From: Zygnema cylindricum
Lineage: Eukaryota > Streptophyta > Zygnematophyceae > Zygnematales > Zygnemataceae
NCBI GenBank assembly: GCA_037447655.1
Contig: JBBHKE010001715.1
Span: 120,001-174,757 of the forward strand
DNA: 54,757 nt
Direction: 5' to 3'
Below the pieces are notes generated by a model that saw only the letters and a program-made list of their open reading frames with translations, did no database searches and was not told the origin of the DNA. The position numbers and the translations under genes were made by a program. This document shows positions 32,936 through 43,555 of this stretch, in pieces; the first letter of the stretch is position 1, and the number at the start of each line of letters is the position of its first letter.

Positions 32936-34050
32936 ATCTAGGGTGTCTTTATTTGATGGAAAAAACTTCACTTATTGGAAATCTACAATGGAGGGATTGC
33001 TTCTCGAAAATCACTTATGAGGAATTCATTTTGGGACAAGTGAGGTGTCAGCCACTGTGCTTCAGTGGAACTCACTATGAAGATTTATTTGGGGCTTTCT
33101 AGAAATCCAACCAAAGTTCATATGCAACACAAGGTGAAGGGAAAATCATTGCAATTGATGGGGGAAAAGGGGAGAAGGGTAAAGGAACACCTATGGTGAG
33201 GGGAGCTAGGCACTCGCCTACAATTCCACTTGTAGGGGTTATAACTAAACCTAAAACTGACGAAAATGAGAGAAAAATTTGGGACTACAAAACACTATAG
33301 CAAAACATCTTATACTTAAAAACGTGTCTAACTCCATAACTATCACTCTTATTAATCTTACCAGGTCTACAGAAAATCTGGGAAACACTAATTCACATTA
33401 ATGAGAGTGAGACTATACAGAGGCTGCACTTTGTAAAACATAAAATAGAGGCCTATGTTTATAAAGGCGGTAGCATGATAGAGTTTCGCAATGATATTGC
33501 TGCCTTATATGTTAAGCTTGCTAGTGTAGGATATGTAAAAGCAGAGGAGAGCTAAATTGACACATAAATCATGAAACTTGTAGATGAGTACGAAAACATC
33601 ATTAACAGTATGTACGAAATGGATTGCTCCTTGTGGACTTGGAGCATTACCATGAGGATGATTCTTGTAAAGGAAAGCACTTTGGAGATTTGTAAGGGAA
33701 GTGATAGCGTGAATGCACTCACAGCTGGTGGTGACTGGCGGAAGCATGATGAGAGCAATGATGGTGACTGGCGGAAGCGTGATGAGAGGAAGAAAGATAA
33801 AGATAAGCCTTATCGGAACTTTGGTGGAAAGAGAGGAAGAGGAAAACAAAGGGGAGCTTCGAAAAGAGGGGTTTGCTTCTTTTGTAGGGAACTGATTCAC
33901 TATATGGCGAATGTCTTTGTTTGGAAGAAATTAGAAGTTGGAATGTGAATGAGGAGGAAGAAACGGAAGAGGAGAAACAAGATGAAGATATTTTGGAGCT
34001 TCTCCATATCGGTAGTATGGGGAAGAGGTAAATGCACACAAAAATTCCAC
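32936..34050 (+). pseudogene. gag of element H
   Basis: Fragments correspond to gag of G, for example T-Y-W-K-S-T-M-E-G-L-L near 32965. The open part 33571-33948 ends with the knuckle C-F-F-C-R-E-L-I-H-Y-M-A-N, where the last Cys is replaced by Val. Stops and shifts are frequent. Confidence 0.8.
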
Positions 34051-34060
34051 GAAAGCAACA

Positions 34061-34825
34061 GTGTGCTTTGGCGGTATAAGGGAAGTAAAGAGAAAGAAGG
34101 TACTAGAGGGAGTTAAACATGATGATGCCAAGGAGTGTAGAGTAAATGACTTAGAAATGAGAAAGTCAGAACTAGAATTAGAATTGGAAGAAGGGAAAAA
34201 TCAAAATGTTAAGGATATTCTAATAGATATTTCAGAGATAGAAAACTAGTCGAAAAAGGAGACTTCAACGGATTCTGAGGAAACGTGAGGAGTAAATTTG
34301 AAAGAGCTTCAAAAGATAGGGGAGAAAATCAAAGTTTAATGAAAGGTTTAGGGGAGGAAAAATATTTTTTGGGAATCAAAATAAGAAGTGATAGTGAAAA
34401 AACTTATTAGGATCTGAAAGGGGAAAGTTGGGAAAAATTATAAAATTGGGAAATTTTCATAGATAATCATTTAAGTGGGGAAGAAGTAGAATTTATGAGA
34501 ACTTTAGGAGGAACTAGTGGTTTTTGGATAAATTTGGGAGAGGGTGAATTTCACATCACTACTTGGTGTGATGTCATTTATAAAGATGTGCATGTAAAAA
34601 TATTAGCATCTGGGTATGTGCTATAAATTGGGGATGGGGCTGGCAATTGCAACTGCAAGCAAGAAATTGGATTTTGCTCGGATGAAATAGGGATGAGGTG
34701 GATAAAAGCCTTGCTCCAAAAGCTTCGATTTATTGGCATGCAAAATAAGTTGTGTGATCAACAAGATGCAATGTTTATTTCTGTTCATCTCATACACCTT
34801 TATAAATACGAAGGTATTCACTAAA
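34061..34825 (+). pseudogene. Shrunken pol of element H
   Basis: M-C-F-G-G-I-R-E-V is followed by N-D-L-E-M-R-K-S-E-L, S-T-D-S-E-E, L-G-E-E-K-Y-F-L-G-I-K-I, G-F-W-I-N-L-G-E and S-G-Y-V-L. The order and gaps match G. Four or more stop codons interrupt it. Confidence 0.8.
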
Positions 34826-34918
34826 ATTTTTATGAGGAGAAAAGAAAGAAGAAAAATAAGAGAAGAAAATTGTTTTTTATGGGAGTTGAAAGAAAAGTAG
34901 ACAGGAAAATAAGAGGAG

Positions 34919-35588
34919 TGTTGAAATTTAAGTATTTTCTAGGTCTATATTTTTTCTATGTGTTTGAGAGATAGTATTAAAAGGTTTCTCAAAGTTTCTA
35001 CCTGGTGCATGGAAATACTTCTATCTCTATATACTTGTCGTAGTCACTGAGAGACAGAAGAAACTCTATGTCTACCCACAGATAGTTAGGGAGACAGGTA
35101 GGAGGGTTGAGAGGATAGTCGGCCAAAAGATAGATGGACCATACCGGATTTGAACCTGGGTCTATGGTCCTGTCATATAGACAATATACTATCCTATATA
35201 TGTACATCTGCAGATAGTGATACAAGGTTTAAAGTTTATATAAACACATACAATGTTCAGGGGAGCAAATTGAGCGATTCTTTTTTCTGCGGACTCAGGG
35301 GAGTCCGGGCTACACAGAGGTGTAGTCGGTCAGAGTGTTTGCCGGTGGCAGTATATCTAAGGAAAAGTCAAAGTGGGGAATGTTGTCAAAAAACACATGT
35401 TCAAGTTTTGCATTCAATGGTGGAACTGAGCACACAGAAAGTCTTATTTCACAGGGGTGAAGTTGTATTGGGTTTTGACTGTCTAGGTGTCAGTCGTTTG
35501 GGTTTGTATCAACTTGGAGTCGACACTATCTAGATAAGCTTCTTTGGATGTGCGATTTGTGTGGGGGAATAGAGCCCATAGAATTTCA
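34919..35588 (+). repeat. 3' LTR of element H
   Basis: It begins TGTTGAAATTTAAG after AAAATAAGAGGAG and ends AGAATTTCA. It holds a tRNA-like block and intact hairpins GGACTC-AGGG-GAGTCC (35291-35306) and CTACAC-AGAG-GTGTAG (35310-35325). Confidence 0.87.
35136..35195 (-). other. tRNA-like block in LTR H, antisense
   Basis: On the minus strand a B box GGTTCAAATCC (35146-35156) lies within a perfect eight-pair stem GGACCATA/TATGGTCC (35163-35170 and 35136-35143). An A-box-like segment upstream is weak. The tRNA resemblance is mainly in the T-arm and B box. Confidence 0.45.
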
Positions 35589-36403
35589 CGAATATGATGT
35601 ATAGCCATAGTACAACGCACGCCGCCGGACGACATTTTTTAGCGAATTCACACGGCGTAGGATGACATTCTGCGAGAAAAAAAACCAGAAGAAAAACGCG
35701 AACTGGCAACCAAACCAAATTTCTACTGTGAATGGACCACGAAAAAATAAAAAAAAAGTTACACACCTAGCTAACTGGCCACAAACTAACAGCTTCCAAT
35801 GAAAGGAATACAGGTGGAGTGAAATAAATGTGGAGTTAAAATGAGCGTAATGGAGAGCAGTGAGAGTGCGATGAGAGCCAGTACGGAGAGTACATAGATT
35901 TTTCGGAAACAGGGAAACCGCCAAAGTGTTTTTGCAGCCACCAACGGGTAGGTTTTGGTAATATTTTTGGCAATGTGGAATATTTTTATTGTCCCATACT
36001 GCCTAGTTGGTCAATTTGAGGCTTTATTAAGAGTGGCCTTCAAAATTGCAGAGTCTAATATGAGAGATATTCCTATCGTTACTTGTGTTATGGGCTTTTC
36101 ATGTGATCTTCTTAGATCGCTACTTTGATCAACGACCGTCTAATCGTCCGAATCTGGCGGTTTAAATATAAAATACCTCAAAACTCACATTTTTTTTTGT
36201 CTGGATGTTTTCCAAAATTTAGACATGACGTTTAATTCTCTATCAATCGATGTGCAACCCAACCGTGTTACTATTTTTTTTCATTTTGCGAGCCATAAAA
36301 TATGGGTCTTAAGGTCATATTGTATGTTTTACATACAATAGGCATATTGTATGTAAAACTTTTACCTACTTTTGAACTATGGTGTGAAATATGTACTGTA
36401 CTG
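35589..36403. other. Intergenic, no gene seen
   Basis: No coding signal or long repeat was found. A palindromic patch around 36328-36360 repeats ATTGTATGT and its complement. This is the start of the non-retrotransposon part of the window. Confidence 0.55.
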
Positions 36404-36676
36404 TATTGCTGTGTATCGAGGGCCCCTTTCCGATTATCAATATGTACCTACTATGATCGATATATCGCATCTAGTTTTTAAAAGCCCTTGGCTTCCATGC
36501 TAATTTCTATACTGCATGTTGTACTGCATGTGTACGGAACCCCACTTCCCACCAAATATATCGCCATGATTTTTGTTGGTGCAAGAGCAATACATCGGGC
36601 TCTCTGACCACTCAATATCCGATTTTTAAATATAGAATTTATCGCGATAAGAGTTTTTTTCCGATACACAGCACTA
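36404..36676. mobile_element. Short relic of the TAGTGTTGTG hAT family
   Basis: Ends read TATTGCTGTGTATCG and CGATACACAGCACTA. The right end also shares TATCGCGATAAG...CCGATACACA with the 0.9-kb elements. Flanking octamers CTGTACTG and GAGTATTG agree at five of eight positions, so the target duplication is decayed or absent. Confidence 0.5.
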
Positions 36677-36725
36677 GAGTATTGTAGAAATAGCCAAATA
36701 TGTGAAATGCAAAACAACCAGGTTA

Positions 36726-37427
36726 GGCCTGTTCTCCATTAGGCGGTCCCAGTAAACATGCGGATACCTCTATTTCTAGTGTTTACAGGTACGACCTTCT
36801 ATTATGTCGTGCCAGTAGACATCGTTTCTCAATTATGATTGGCGCCACGTAGGTTAGTTTTCGGATTCTTAAAATCTATAAATATTCTTCAAGCTGAGAA
36901 TCTGTACGTAATATTTGTACGGGTGGAGGTAATTAATGACTCGTACGAAAGTTTTACGACCAGATTTTAATTTTGAAATTGAAAATCAAAATTTCGGAAC
37001 GGAATGTCAAAAAGGCGCCGCAAACTTTTAAGGTCAGCGGATGTCAGAAGGAGCGTACGAAGATATTTCGGTTGAGCTTCATACACCGTGGCGGAAGGCA
37101 CATGGCGTGTACGACGTGTTCGATTCACATTGCCTGTTCGTGGTGGATTTTTTTTATAATTTTCACGTGTACCAATGGTACGCGACCAGTGTGAAGTAAC
37201 TCTCCTCCCGAGGAAAGTCTCTTTACACTGGAAGATGTTCGTGATTGCTTCGCGAATCTAAAAAAGTGAAAAATCCAACGGTCGACATTTACGCCTATAA
37301 TATTGGAGCCATCCAGTAGACATGTTTCGTCATGTTTTGTCTGACAAAAAAAAAATAGTACGAATCTGTACGAAATCGTACGGCTTCCAGTAAACAACCC
37401 CACTTTTCCTCTAATGGAAGTTCACCC
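36726..37427. mobile_element. Possible PIF/Harbinger-like element
   Basis: The left end GGCCTGTTCTCCATTAG and right end CTAATGGAAGTTCACCC share TCCATTAG as an inverted repeat and the outer GG. Both are flanked by TTA (36723-36725, 37428-37430). No transposase was seen. The short match makes this tentative. Confidence 0.3.
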
Positions 37428-37462
37428 TTACACTACAGTACGATACTGTATCGTGCCACGCC

Positions 37463-38145
37463 CAGAGGTCGCAAAAGTCAGAAAAAATCATACCCGAAAT
37501 CGACCTTTTTTTTTTTCAAATTATGAGTAACCGACGCCCGACCGAGTTTTGTCACACTCCAAAATTGTTAACCGTTAACCGACCGTCGTTTACGAAAATA
37601 AAAATTAACCGAATCTTGATTTTTCCTGACTAACCGTGCCCGCCCGTAATCGAAAAAGTTCAAAATTAATCAATGTATGACGGAATAAACCAATCATTAC
37701 GATTTGTCGCGTTGCCTAAGATTTGCGAAATGGATATTGCACTACCGTGTCAGATTTGCGACGCTTTGTTGCGTTCCCTAAGATTTTCGAAATGAATAGT
37801 GTACTACTGTGTCAGATTTGGGACGCTTTGTCGCGTTCCCTTTGATTTGCGAAATAAATAGCTTACTACAGTACCGTGTTAGATTTGCGACGCTAATCAT
37901 GATGTCACGTTCTTCCACGATGCCAAAGAGTACAAAGTACAAGAATGTTGGATTATAGGGACAAATTTTCTTTTTTTTTGGTTTTTTGGTTGACCGACCG
38001 TAACCGACCTTGTTTTTTTTCCTGGTGAATCAACCGACCGTAACCGCCCGACCCCCAAAATTTGGCAACCGAATCCGTTCCGGATCCCGCGCGGGCGGTC
38101 GGTTAACGGTCGGTCACGGTTTCGGTTGACCGTTTGCGACCTCTG
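37463..38145. mobile_element. Non-autonomous hAT-type element, 683 bp
   Basis: Terminal inverted repeats are CAGAGGTCGCAAA and TTTGCGACCTCTG, with the CAG...CTG ends typical of hAT. The 8-bp target duplication GCCACGCC is at 37455-37462 and 38146-38153. The interior has many GACCG/CGGTC words and three tandem units (37702-37893). There is no transposase. Confidence 0.93.
37702..37893. repeat. Tandem units inside the 683-bp hAT element
   Basis: Three units of roughly 65-75 bp contain variants of TTTGCGACGCTTTG, GTTGCCTAAGATTTGCGAAAT and TACTACNGTGTCAGA. Divergence between units is moderate. Confidence 0.75.
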
Positions 38146-38373
38146 GCCACGCCAACGATTCAGTCGCGACGCGGCAAATGGTGACAGCGATCTTTCTTAC
38201 CTGGGCGATATTTCTTGTCACAACGACATTTCCTTCTACAACAATATTTCATGCCAAATCGATATTTCTTGCTAAAAAGATATTTCTTGCTCGTTCATTC
38301 TTTCAGTCTGATTTCCAAGCGAATTTTGTATGCAACATTCGTTCAATGCTTAAATTATTTTGAAAAACAAAAA

Positions 38374-39201
38374 ATGGACTCTTTCCTTCGATGGAGACGG
38401 ACGGTAGGAAAGCTAGACAAGCGAACCCTGGCAGCCTCTTTTATACTTCTGTGGGCCGCAGGACTGCAGGTGTGAAGGAAGGATTATAAACTTACAAGCT
38501 TCTTTCTGGTTTCTTTAATGTTTTCTGGCGTTTTATTAGGGCTTTTCTTGGCCTTTTTAGGTTTATTTTAGGTTCTTATTAGGTTTATTTTAGGTTCTGT
38601 TTAGGTTTATTTTAGGTTATTATTAGGTTTATTTTAGATTCTTATTAGGTTTATTTTAGATTCTTATTAGGTTTATTTTAGGTTCTTATTAGGTTTATTT
38701 TAGGTTTTTATTAGGTTTATTTTAGGTTCTTATTAGGTTTTATTAGGTTTTTTTTAGGTTATTGTTGAGATTGCTACTGCGGAATATACCACACATAGCG
38801 TTTCCAATCGTTCTCGAACATTTGAACTATGGTCAGTCTTTCATATTGCTGCGTAAAAATGTTTTATATCGTTGCAGATTTTTTTCAATTTTAGTTCACT
38901 GCATATCCTTATGCAAAACTTTTGAAAAATGCAAAAAAACTGAATATTAGGTTCATTTTTTATGAAATCCTTGATCAAATTACTCTCGTTTCCGTACAGA
39001 ATCTCTCCAGTATTCATACAATGTGTACCTGAAATGCAAGGCTCTTAAATTCAGTCTAATTTCAATTTTAAATTTTCACAGGTGCACATGATTTGGCTCC
39101 GAAAACAAGATGCCTTTAAGGACAAATTTGAGGGGGATCAGCAATCAAGTGATTCTACCGATTCCGTAGCAAACTCAGCGTCAGAAATGCTCGGAGAATG
39201 A
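38374..39201 (+). CDS. Small single-pass membrane protein, two exons
   Basis: The model is exon 1 38374-38469 (32 codons) and exon 2 39082-39201 (39 codons plus stop), giving 71 residues. The donor is CAG|GTGTGA. The acceptor is TTTTCACAG|GTG, in phase 0. The protein starts M-D-S-F-L-R-W-R-R-T-V and has basic residues (K-L-D-K-R) before a hydrophobic helix from about residue 19 to 38 (T-L-A-A-S-F-I-L-L-W-A-A-G-L-Q-V-H-M-I-W). A charged tail with an S/D-rich end follows. The continuous hydrophobic helix across the splice joint supports the model. I do not recognise the family with confidence. The first exon alone could be read as a 33-residue ORF, but the join is more plausible. The intron holds a minisatellite. 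Confidence 0.6.
38560..38760. repeat. TTATTAGGTTTATTTTAGG minisatellite in intron
   Basis: About nine units of roughly 20-22 bp, variants of ATTAGGTTTATTTTAGGTTC. The complement resembles the CCCTAATAA-type array at 47989-48080. It lies inside the intron of the small membrane-protein gene. Confidence 0.85.
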
Positions 39202-40419
39202 TCATCAATAGGGTAAAATTTTGACAAATTTTTGACATTTCTTTGCACACGTTCTTTCCAGTATATAACAATGTCTTTTGTCTATCAACAGTTTTATCAA
39301 AGTTACTAAGCTTCAAAGTTGTCGTTTCAAAGTTACTAAGTTTTATAATTTTTGGCTTTTATACGAAAATTGGTGGAAGGTCTGATAATGTAACTGATAT
39401 AGCCTCAGATAACTCTCAATTGTCATCCTTTTTCTTTGTCGTTTCTCTTGTAGTTGCGTATACTTTTCAATATTCAATAGTTTGGTTGCCTTTTGGACTC
39501 ACATAAAAGCTTACCTTGTTGTAACTCCTTTTTCCAGGCTCCAGTGCAAAAGTGACTCCACAAAAGCATTAGTATTTCCAAAAAAGTTACGAGCTGTGGG
39601 AGGACGATCCATTATCATTCCAATTTTCATCATTCCATTTTTCATCATCACTATTTTCATCATAACAATGTTCATCGTAACAAATTTCGTCATAACAATT
39701 TTCTCAAACGCCAATTTTCATGAACCCGACATTCCATGGAGGTGATTTGTTGTGTTACGATTGACAGGTTGGCAAGTCAAAGGTTTCCTTAGGGACAAAA
39801 GTTATATCAGGGCTTTTTTACATTGGTGCACTCAAAAGTCAAAAGGTTTCCTTACGGAAAAAGGTATATTAAAGATTTTGTACATTGGCACTCTCATAAA
39901 GATCTAAAGAGTATGTGTTTGTTTTCACTTGTCTCTCTCTCTCTCATTTTTTTTTGGCTGTATATCTCCAATTTTGAAAGCAAATGGAAATTTACTAGGA
40001 GCTAAATGACCATCTTATTGATTGATCCATATTATCTTATAAAAATAAGATATTGGTCCTTCTTATCTTATCTCTTCATCCAATAAAAAATAAGATATTG
40101 GTCCCTATTCTTATCTTATCTCTTCATCCAATCCATCCTTTGATCTTCCATCTCATCTTACTATCTCTCATACTCTAGGAACTTTAGGAAAAATTATACA
40201 ATGGAGGGTTCAAGAACTTGAGGAGAAATTATAAGATAGAAAACTCTAGAACTTTAAGAAAAAAACAGGTAAGTTGTGCTAGGGGGACATTTTGTGTTCT
40301 AAATAGGTCCGAGGCTGATGTGAAATCAGTGTAGCGAATTTGTTATGGTAGGCTCTTACTCACGTTCATTTTTTTGTTTTGTTTTCGTTTTCTTTGTTTT
40401 TGTTATGATGTGATTGTTA
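39202..40419. other. Intergenic with several short tandem repeats
   Basis: No further gene was seen. It holds TTTTCATCAT-type repeats at about 39610-39715, a diverged duplication of about 65 bp at 39778-39900 (AAAGGTTTCCTTA...ACATTGG) and a duplicated unit of about 45 bp at 40036-40133 (AATAAGATATTGGTCC...CTCTTCATCCAAT). Confidence 0.6.
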
Positions 40420-41081
40420 CATTGCCATCGTTATTAGTGTTAATAACTACAATACGGTTGTGGCGTTTTTTTACCAAAAATCATGATATTGTGAATAACA
40501 CAATATAATGGAGTGACATACAAGTCACCGATCGACACAAAATTAGTATATGAGTATGTATGTATGTATGTATATATATACAATATAGACATACATATAT
40601 ATCCCAATTTTGCATTTGTACTAATAATTCCTTAGCACTAGAAGCGACGGGTAGCGTACACCTTGATAAGCGTTAAGAAATGATAAGTTTGAGTATTGTT
40701 TTAGCGTAGTAATTATATCGACTGTCAATACATAACAAATGACAAAGTTCAAAAGTTTCAGATTCTGTCTCATAATTTGGTAAAAAACATTTTTTTTTCT
40801 TAGTACCAGCTGATATAATGGTGATGTTGACACGAACAAGGTATCAGCGTGTTAAATTTGAAACTACACCGCGTGTTTATTAGAAGTTCAACATTTTTCG
40901 GCCTGTCAAAAGCATTAAGCTTTGGAAGTCCCGCTGCTTTTTTTTCCTAAGGCAAGCAATCGATAGGTGAGGTCATAAATTTCGATTGTGATGTCACGAT
41001 TGAAAATCGGAAACCTGAATGATGAAGAAAACTACTTTTGACTGCCAGACAAATGTTTAACGCTAATAGTGGTGGGCAGTG
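40420..41081. mobile_element. Long member of the TA-flanked MITE family
   Basis: The left end is CATTGCCATCGTTATTAG and the right end complement is CACTGCCCACCACTATTAG. Flanking TA is at 40418-40419 and 41082-41083. At 662 bp it is three times longer than the other copies, perhaps through an internal insertion. It includes (ATGT)n/(AT)n runs near 40553-40585. Confidence 0.5.
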
Positions 41082-41089
41082 TATTGGTC

Positions 41090-41215
41090 ATTTGGAAAAT
41101 TAGCCGATACTTTGGAAAATTGAGCCTGTATTTTTGGAAAATTTGGCCGATGTTTTAGAAAATTTGGCCGATACTTAAGAAAATTTGGCCAATACTTTGA
41201 AGATTTGGCTGATTT
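41090..41215. repeat. GGAAAATTTGGCCGATACTTT tandem repeat
   Basis: Six degenerate units of 20-25 bp lie just outside the MITE right end. Reading frames through it are repeat artefacts. Confidence 0.8.
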
Positions 41216-41892
41216 CTTAATTTTAATTGTGTTACCTTGTGTACCAAAACTGAGTGATATTCCATATAATCGTTTGAGTTTTTTGAAATGATACATGACG
41301 AAGATACTGGAGTTTCTAACAGTGACCGTTACGGATTATGGTTGTACTTTCTTTGTACCGTAAATGATAAAAACCAAATTAACCTTAAATTTACCATCAT
41401 TTCTTGCGAATTACCTGTATTTTATTCTTAACTACCTGTAAAAAGACTAAATAATTAGTTACCTGTGAGAAAAAAAAAACAGTATCGCTAATAACGACTG
41501 TGTTTGTACTTGACAATTATTTAACTATTATTAACTAATATAGCTGGTATAGACGGTATTTTCGAATGTGTAATCACTCTATAAAAAAGGTAATAAGCTT
41601 TACTAAAAATTTATAGCGGTAAACTATTCGAGTATATGGAAACAAAAAGAAGGAAAAAACCGAAACTGGAAAAAGACGAAACGGAACTGGAAGAACTCGC
41701 ACACAATCAAACAAACCAAAATGATTACGAAAGAGACTAACAGAAAAAATACAAAACTTAAAGAAAAAGGAACAAGTTAACTGACAAATGAAGCTCACGA
41801 TCTTTCTTGACAGTCACATACGTTTCTGGAAATCGGGTGAATTATAAACTAAAATAAAGAAAACAAATAGGGAGAAGAATTCATTTATGCTT

Positions 41893-42011
41893 TGAGGGGA
41901 ACAGAGAGGGAGAGGGAGAAAGGGAGAGAGGGAGAAAGGGAGAGAGGGGGAAGAGGGAGAGAGGAAAGAAAGAGAGAGGGAGAGAGGGGGAGAGGGAGAG
42001 AGGGAGAGGGA
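41893..42011. repeat. GAGAGGGA polypurine tract
   Basis: About 120 nearly pure purine bases, in units of GAGAGGGAGAGG. A second, larger purine block starts at 42430. Confidence 0.9.
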
Positions 42012-42189
42012 ATGTACTGCCATAGGTTTGACCTTTGCACATCCAATCATCTCAACAGAAAACTGTCATAACCAGAAAACTTGTGCAAATTTTAAAATTT
42101 AACTAAGGAAGTAAGATGTAAAAAATGACTCAAAATTCTTATACAGGAATGGTAAAAAAACCACATAACTTAGGTAAAAACTGACGCTA

Positions 42190-42425
42190 TAGCCACAGTT
42201 ACAGTTACAGCGTTGACTTCAGTGGTTCCAGTTTCAGTTTTGGTTTTGGTTTCAGTTTCAATTGCAGTTTCAGTTTTTCGGTTTCAGTATCAGTTTTGAT
42301 TGCAGTTTCAGTTTCAGTTTTCACTTCAGTTTCAGTTTTCACTCCAGTTGCAGTTTCCACTCCAGTTTCAGTTTTCACATCAGTTTCAGTTTCTGTTTGG
42401 ATCTCAGAGACACCAAAATTTCTCA
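42190..42425. repeat. CAGTTT hexamer-like minisatellite
   Basis: About 40 copies of CAGTTT/TTTCAG variants in 12-24-base higher-order units. Long open frames here on both strands come from the repeat period. Confidence 0.88.
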
Positions 42426-42429
42426 AATA

Positions 42430-43080
42430 GCAAATTCAACTGCAGAGGGAAGAGGAGAAGGAAGAAGGGAGGAGGAATGAGGGAGGGAGGAAGGAGGGAG
42501 GAAAGAGGAAGAACAGAGGAGGAGAAAGGAAGGACGAGGAAGGAAGGAGGGAGGAAAGAGGAAGAACGGAGGAGGAGAAAGGAAGGACGAGGAAGGAAGG
42601 AGGGAGGCAAGAAGGGAGGAAGAGGAAGGGAGGAGGGAGGAAAGAAGAAGGGAGGAGGAGCAGGGAAGAGAGGAGGAGGAGAAAGGAAGGAAGAAGGAAG
42701 GAAGAAGGAAGGAAGAAGGAAGGAGGAAGAAGGAAGGACGGAGGAAAAAGGAGGGAGGAGGACTGAAGAAGGAAGAAAGGAAGTGGATGGAAGAAAAAGG
42801 AAAGAAAAGGGGAGGGGGATACGAAAGGCAGGAAGAAGGAAGAAGGGAGGAGGAGCAAGGAAGAAGCAAGAATAAGGAAGGAGGAGCAAGGAAGATGGAA
42901 GGAGAATGAAGGAAGAAGGAAAAAGGTGGAAGGAAAGAAGGAGAAAAAAAGAAGACAAAAAAGGAAGACAAAAAAGGAAGACACGAGGAAGGAACCAGGG
43001 AGGGGGGAAGGAGATAGGAGGAAGGAAGGAAGGAGAAGGAGGAAGGAAGGAAGGAAGGAGAAGGAGGGAGGAAAGAGAAG
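42430..43080. repeat. Polypurine block of about 650 bp (GGAAGGA-type)
   Basis: The plus strand is almost entirely G and A, in units such as GGAGGAAGGAAG. The few pyrimidines are scattered. Long stop-free frames on both strands are composition artefacts. The tract is about 480 bases beyond the YJU2 stop codon. Confidence 0.93.
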
Positions 43081-43099
43081 CTATATCGTTTCCAAGTGG

Positions 43100-43555
43100 G
43101 ACGACATGATAAGCTCCATTCTTACGACATTTAATTGGCTGGAATCAAAACATTACTTCGCTAAAAGAAACAGAAGAATAAGTACAATAAATACACATAT
43201 CTAGAAGATTAACAAAACAGTGAAAACAATTTTTTTACAAGCTTTTGCGATACTGACAATCGTATACTTTTTTAAAGGATAGAACCTGAACGGTCACAAG
43301 TCTATTTGAAAATTTACATGCAATGAAGGAGATAATGACACCAACTAAAATGAAGACTCTCAAAAAAACAAAAGATCCTAAACCTAAAAAAACCTTGTCA
43401 CCAAAACTGAACTAATGATGCAAAATTAAACTCGGACATTTGTACAAAATCCAACCAGCAAAGAAAAAAAGAAAAGGGAAAAGAATAAAGGGAAAAAGAA
43501 AGGAGAAAAAGGAATGAGAAAAAGAAAGGGGAGAAAAGAAAAAACCTTGTCAAAA
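43100..43555. other. YJU2 3' flank, no gene seen
   Basis: A-rich sequence with a GAAAAAGAAAGG-like patch near 43463-43540, probably the 3' untranslated region and terminator of YJU2. I cannot place a poly(A) site firmly. Confidence 0.45.

Larger units (their letters stand above)
32685..35588 (+). mobile_element. Non-autonomous copia element H, 5'-truncated
   Basis: It has 236 bp of 5' LTR, a primer site, a decayed gag, the same shrunken pol as G, the polypurine tract AAAATAAGAGGAG and a 670-bp 3' LTR. Shared internal deletions show common descent with G. Confidence 0.85.

Noticed and set aside
38560-38760. CRISPR-like array
   Set aside because: Units are contiguous and degenerate with no unique spacers. 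It is a minisatellite in a plant intron.
42300-42984. Several overlapping open frames of 180-190 codons on both strands
   Set aside because: They come from the polypurine and CAGTTT repeats. The products are pure low-complexity and frames overlap on both strands.
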